Shown here piece by piece: positions 4,857 to 6,571 of a stretch of DNA of 6,571 nucleotides. The notes below the pieces were generated by a model. That model was not told where the DNA came from. It worked only from the letters and a program-made list of their open reading frames with translations, and did not search any database. How positions within the stretch are numbered: the stretch's first letter is position 1; the number at the start of each line of letters is the position of its first letter. The DNA lies in NCBI GenBank assembly GCA_024959975.1, contig JANXFM010000133.1:1-6571 (forward strand), given 5' to 3'. The stretch comes from Flavobacteriales bacterium. GTDB taxonomy: Bacteria > Bacteroidota > Bacteroidia > Flavobacteriales > UBA7430. Made by a program: the position numbers and the translations under genes.

Positions 4857-5381
4857 TCAATAATTTACAAGTGAAATAATATTATTTGAAATCTCTTTTA
4901 ACCTTGGCTCGGCATCCAAAAAAGTAAGGTTGACTAAAAAAGCGAAGGCCACAGTTTCGGCTCCGGCCTGATTTACAAGTTGGGCTGCAGCTTTTGCCGT
5001 TCCACCGGTAGCTAGCAAATCGTCATGAATTAAAACTCTCGCTCCTACAGGTAAACAATCCTTTTGAACTTCAATCTCTGCTGAGCCGTATTCCAGATCA
5101 TAAGAGTAAGAATGCGTATCTCCCGGAAGTTTACCCTTCTTACGAATGGGAATAAAGGGAATATTTAATTGATGTGCTATGGAAGGTCCAAACCAAAAAC
5201 CTCTGCTTTCAACTCCTGCAATGGCATCAACGTTCAATTCTCGAATTCGATCTGCAAATGCATCTATTACCTCGCCATAAAGTTTCATATCCATTAGCAC
5301 AGGACTAATGTCTTTAAATACGATTCCGGGTTTCGGATAATCGGAAAAATCTCTAATTACACGCTTCAATGCAGCCTCCAT
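4857..5381 (-). CDS. apt: Adenine phosphoribosyltransferase
   Basis: Apt makes AMP and pyrophosphate from adenine and PRPP, the purine salvage step, in the cytoplasm. The 174-residue protein has the family's usual length and motifs: YPKPGIVFKDISPVL near the N-terminus (15-29), ESRGFWFG (58-65), the flexible-loop region RKKGKLPGDTHSYSYDLEYGSAEIE, and the PRPP-binding signature VLIHDDLLATGGTAKAA (116-132). His119 replaces the more common Val before the Asp-Asp pair, a mild variation outside the catalytic residues. Its ATG overlaps the stop codon of the upstream HhH gene by one base (TAATG), and the acyl-CoA dehydrogenase follows after 3 bases, so the three form an operon. No SD precedes the ATG; coupling to upstream translation probably supplies the ribosomes. 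Confidence 0.96.
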   Translation of the reverse strand: MEAALKRVIRDFSDYPKPGIVFKDISPVLMDMKLYGEVIDAFADRIRELNVDAIAGVESRGFWFGPSIAHQLNIPFIPIRKKGKLPGDTHSYSYDLEYGSAEIEVQKDCLPVGARVLIHDDLLATGGTAKAAAQLVNQAGAETVAFAFLVNLTFLDAEPRLKEISNNIISLVNY

Positions 5382-6025
5382 TATTCTAATTTTAAATACA
5401 ATACAATTTTACGGAATAATTGCTCGTCAATCAAGGGAATGGTCTTTAGTTCTTCCAGGCTTGAATACCTCCCATGGTGTTCTCTATATTTCACAATCAG
5501 CTTTGCCAATTTGTAAGACACATAGGGATGAGCTGACAGATCTTTCTCTCCACAGACATTAACATTCATCTTCCTTAAATTATAATTCCCCAACAACAAA
5601 TGGGATGAAATACGATTGAATAAGGCAGAATCTATGCCATAAACTTCAAGAAGTTGTTCTTTGGCATAAAAACCTCCCAATAAATTTCGATAACGTACAA
5701 TACGAGACGAATATTTCACCCCTATTCCCGGTAATTTCTTATACGCAAACGAATCTGCTAAATTGATATTAACAAGAGGGACTTGAGTAGCCATCGTTTT
5801 TGAAGGCTGAATGGGGTTTTTACTTGTATGAATTTTCGGTTGCTGTTCTACAGAATCTATCGCTATCCAATCCGCCTGAAATTCCGGATGATCATAATGA
5901 AGGTATTTCGCTTCATTTTCAAAAAAGCGAAAGCTTAGATTAATAAGAAGTAATAAGAACAGGAAAACCAAAAGTGCTAAACGCTCCCTTTTATTGAAAT
6001 AAAAATATTTAATTATGGATCTCAT
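5381..6025 (-). CDS. Membrane-anchored tandem helix-hairpin-helix protein (ComEA-like)
   Basis: This 214-residue protein has a short basic N-terminus (NKRER at 11-15), one membrane segment at about 16-31 (LALLVFLFLLLLINLS) and a linker of about 50 residues. Two HhH units of the ComEA/competence type follow. The first runs VNINLADSFAYKKLPGIG (85-102) and continues IVRYRNLLGGFYAKEQLLEVYGI. The second runs MNVNVCGEKDLSAHPYVS (153-170) and continues IVKYREHHGRYSSLEELKTI. In the second, HPYVS replaces the LPGIG hairpin, a degenerate form often seen in these proteins. Such domains bind DNA through the backbone, so DNA uptake or another DNA-related role at the outer face of the inner membrane is possible but unproven. 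With the basic residues before the membrane segment, the HhH part is predicted to be periplasmic. It is the first gene of the operon with apt, and the start gives the membrane anchor. Confidence 0.82.
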   Translation of the reverse strand: MRSIIKYFYFNKRERLALLVFLFLLLLINLSFRFFENEAKYLHYDHPEFQADWIAIDSVEQQPKIHTSKNPIQPSKTMATQVPLVNINLADSFAYKKLPGIGVKYSSRIVRYRNLLGGFYAKEQLLEVYGIDSALFNRISSHLLLGNYNLRKMNVNVCGEKDLSAHPYVSYKLAKLIVKYREHHGRYSSLEELKTIPLIDEQLFRKIVLYLKLE

Positions 6026-6044
6026 ATATATTTACATCACATTA

Positions 6045-6075
6045 TAAATGTAAGTTAAGCAATATAGTTATCAAA
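6045..6075 (-). promoter_or_regulatory. Possible promoter for the HhH-apt-acyl-CoA dehydrogenase operon
   Basis: On the minus strand TTTG (6075-6072) is followed after 19 bases by TACATTTA (6052-6045), one base away from the TAnnTTTG consensus. The start would fall near 6040, leaving a leader of about 15 bases. The TTTG is the end of the upstream terminator's T-tract, which makes the match partly fortuitous. There is no better candidate in the 47-base gap between that terminator and the gene. Confidence 0.4.
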
Positions 6076-6101
6076 AAAAAGCCCCCACCATAAGGTGAGG
6101 G
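6073..6101 (-). terminator. Intrinsic terminator of the symporter gene
   Basis: On the minus strand CCCTCACC (6101-6094) pairs with GGTGGGGG (6089-6082) over 8 bp, including one T-G pair, around the loop TTAT. After one C, eight Ts (6080-6073) follow. It lies about 40 bases after the symporter stop codon and is a textbook Rho-independent terminator. Confidence 0.92.
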
Positions 6102-6140
6102 TGAGCGCGCATAAAAGCTGAGAGTTGAATGCTAAAAGCC

Positions 6141-6571
6141 TTATTTAAACTTCTTTATAGCTCCACTTTTTACGCGAGCGAGATAATCTCTCAGGTCTGC
6201 TCTGACTTCACCCGACATCAAATACAAGCCTAGAATATTCGGGAATGCCATGGCAAGGATCATCATATCAGAGAAATCTATTACAGCTCCCAGACTGACC
6301 GAAGAACCAAGGATGATAAATATCAGGAACAATAATTTATAAGAGTACTCCGTTAATTTAGACTGACCAAATAGATAGGTCCATGCTTTTAATCCATAGT
6401 AAGACCAGGAGATCATGGTTGAGAATGCAAATAGGAAGATGGCTACAACTAACAACATTGGGAACCAGGAGATCACAGATTCAAATGCTGAAGATGTTAA
6501 CTGGGCCCCTTCCAGATCGTAACCTGTATGTCTTCCTGTAATTATGATGACCAAAGCAGTCATGGTACAAA
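6141..6571 (-). CDS. Alanine/glycine:sodium symporter, AGCS family (C-terminal part, cut by window edge)
   Basis: AGCS carriers import alanine or glycine together with sodium or protons across the inner membrane. Only the last 142 or so residues are present. The reading frame is open to the right edge (Cys-Thr precede the first Met), so the Met at 6563 is internal and not the start. Typical family sequence is visible: CTMTALVIIITG, a membrane segment around FPMLLVVAIFLFAFSTMISWSYYGLKAW, a second around LLFLIFIILGSSVSLG, then FSDMMILAMAFPNILGLYLMSGEV as the last span, and a basic cytoplasmic tail RVKSGAIKKFK. It ends at TAA (6143-6141) followed by a strong terminator, so it is a separate transcription unit from the HhH operon. 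The substrate (alanine, glycine or another small amino acid) is not determined by this fragment. Confidence 0.9.
   Translation of the reverse strand, partial: CTMTALVIIITGRHTGYDLEGAQLTSSAFESVISWFPMLLVVAIFLFAFSTMISWSYYGLKAWTYLFGQSKLTEYSYKLLFLIFIILGSSVSLGAVIDFSDMMILAMAFPNILGLYLMSGEVRADLRDYLARVKSGAIKKFK

Noticed and set aside
6141..6563. A complete small membrane protein starting at the Met at 6563
   Set aside because: The frame stays open to the window edge and the sequence matches the middle-to-end of AGCS symporters, so it is a truncated view of a longer gene.

Overview
The window looks like a piece of a Bacteroidota chromosome. It is AT-rich, EF-Tu, bS21 and the membrane-anchored helix-hairpin-helix protein are of the Bacteroidota type, most start codons lack a Shine-Dalgarno (SD) sequence, and the recognisable promoters match the phylum's TTTG ... 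TAnnTTTG consensus instead of -35/-10 boxes. I cannot place it reliably in a class; Flavobacteriia or a related lineage is plausible. Every convincing gene is on the minus strand, so transcription runs from high to low coordinates. No mobile element, CRISPR array, phage gene or rRNA gene is visible.

In the direction of transcription: (1) 6571-6141 is the C-terminal end of an amino acid:sodium symporter (AGCS family), closed by a strong intrinsic terminator at 6101-6073. (2) 6025-3711 is a tight three-gene operon: a membrane-anchored tandem HhH protein, adenine phosphoribosyltransferase (apt) and a short-chain-type acyl-CoA dehydrogenase. The first two overlap by one base (TAATG) and the next gap is 3 bases. 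(3) 3602-2145 holds rpsU (bS21), xerC (tyrosine recombinase) and hpf (ribosome hibernation factor), with a clear promoter before rpsU, a long terminator-like hairpin ending directly at the xerC start codon, and an intrinsic terminator after hpf. (4) 2044-1 is the translation/transcription cluster tRNA-Thr(UGU), tRNA-Tyr(GUA), tRNA-Gly(UCC), tufA, tRNA-Trp(CCA), secE and the start of nusG. This resembles the E. coli thrU-tyrU-glyT-thrT-tufB arrangement followed by secE-nusG, and would normally continue into rplKAJL-rpoBC outside the window.

Most of the window serves protein synthesis: charged-tRNA delivery (EF-Tu and tRNAs), ribosome composition (bS21), ribosome hibernation (HPF), Sec translocation (SecE) and transcription elongation (NusG). 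The rest covers chromosome dimer resolution (XerC), purine salvage (Apt), acyl-CoA oxidation and amino acid uptake.

The genes are ordinary housekeeping genes and I do not see a new multi-gene system. The parts worth a second look lie at the junctions. Three neighbouring units appear to interleave termination and initiation signals: a promoter whose start falls inside the previous gene's terminator hairpin, a terminator U-tract that runs into a start codon, and a -33 element inside a terminator U-tract. hpf is also the only gene here with a clear SD-like sequence, and it lies downstream of the gene for bS21, the protein linked to anti-SD sequestration in this phylum.
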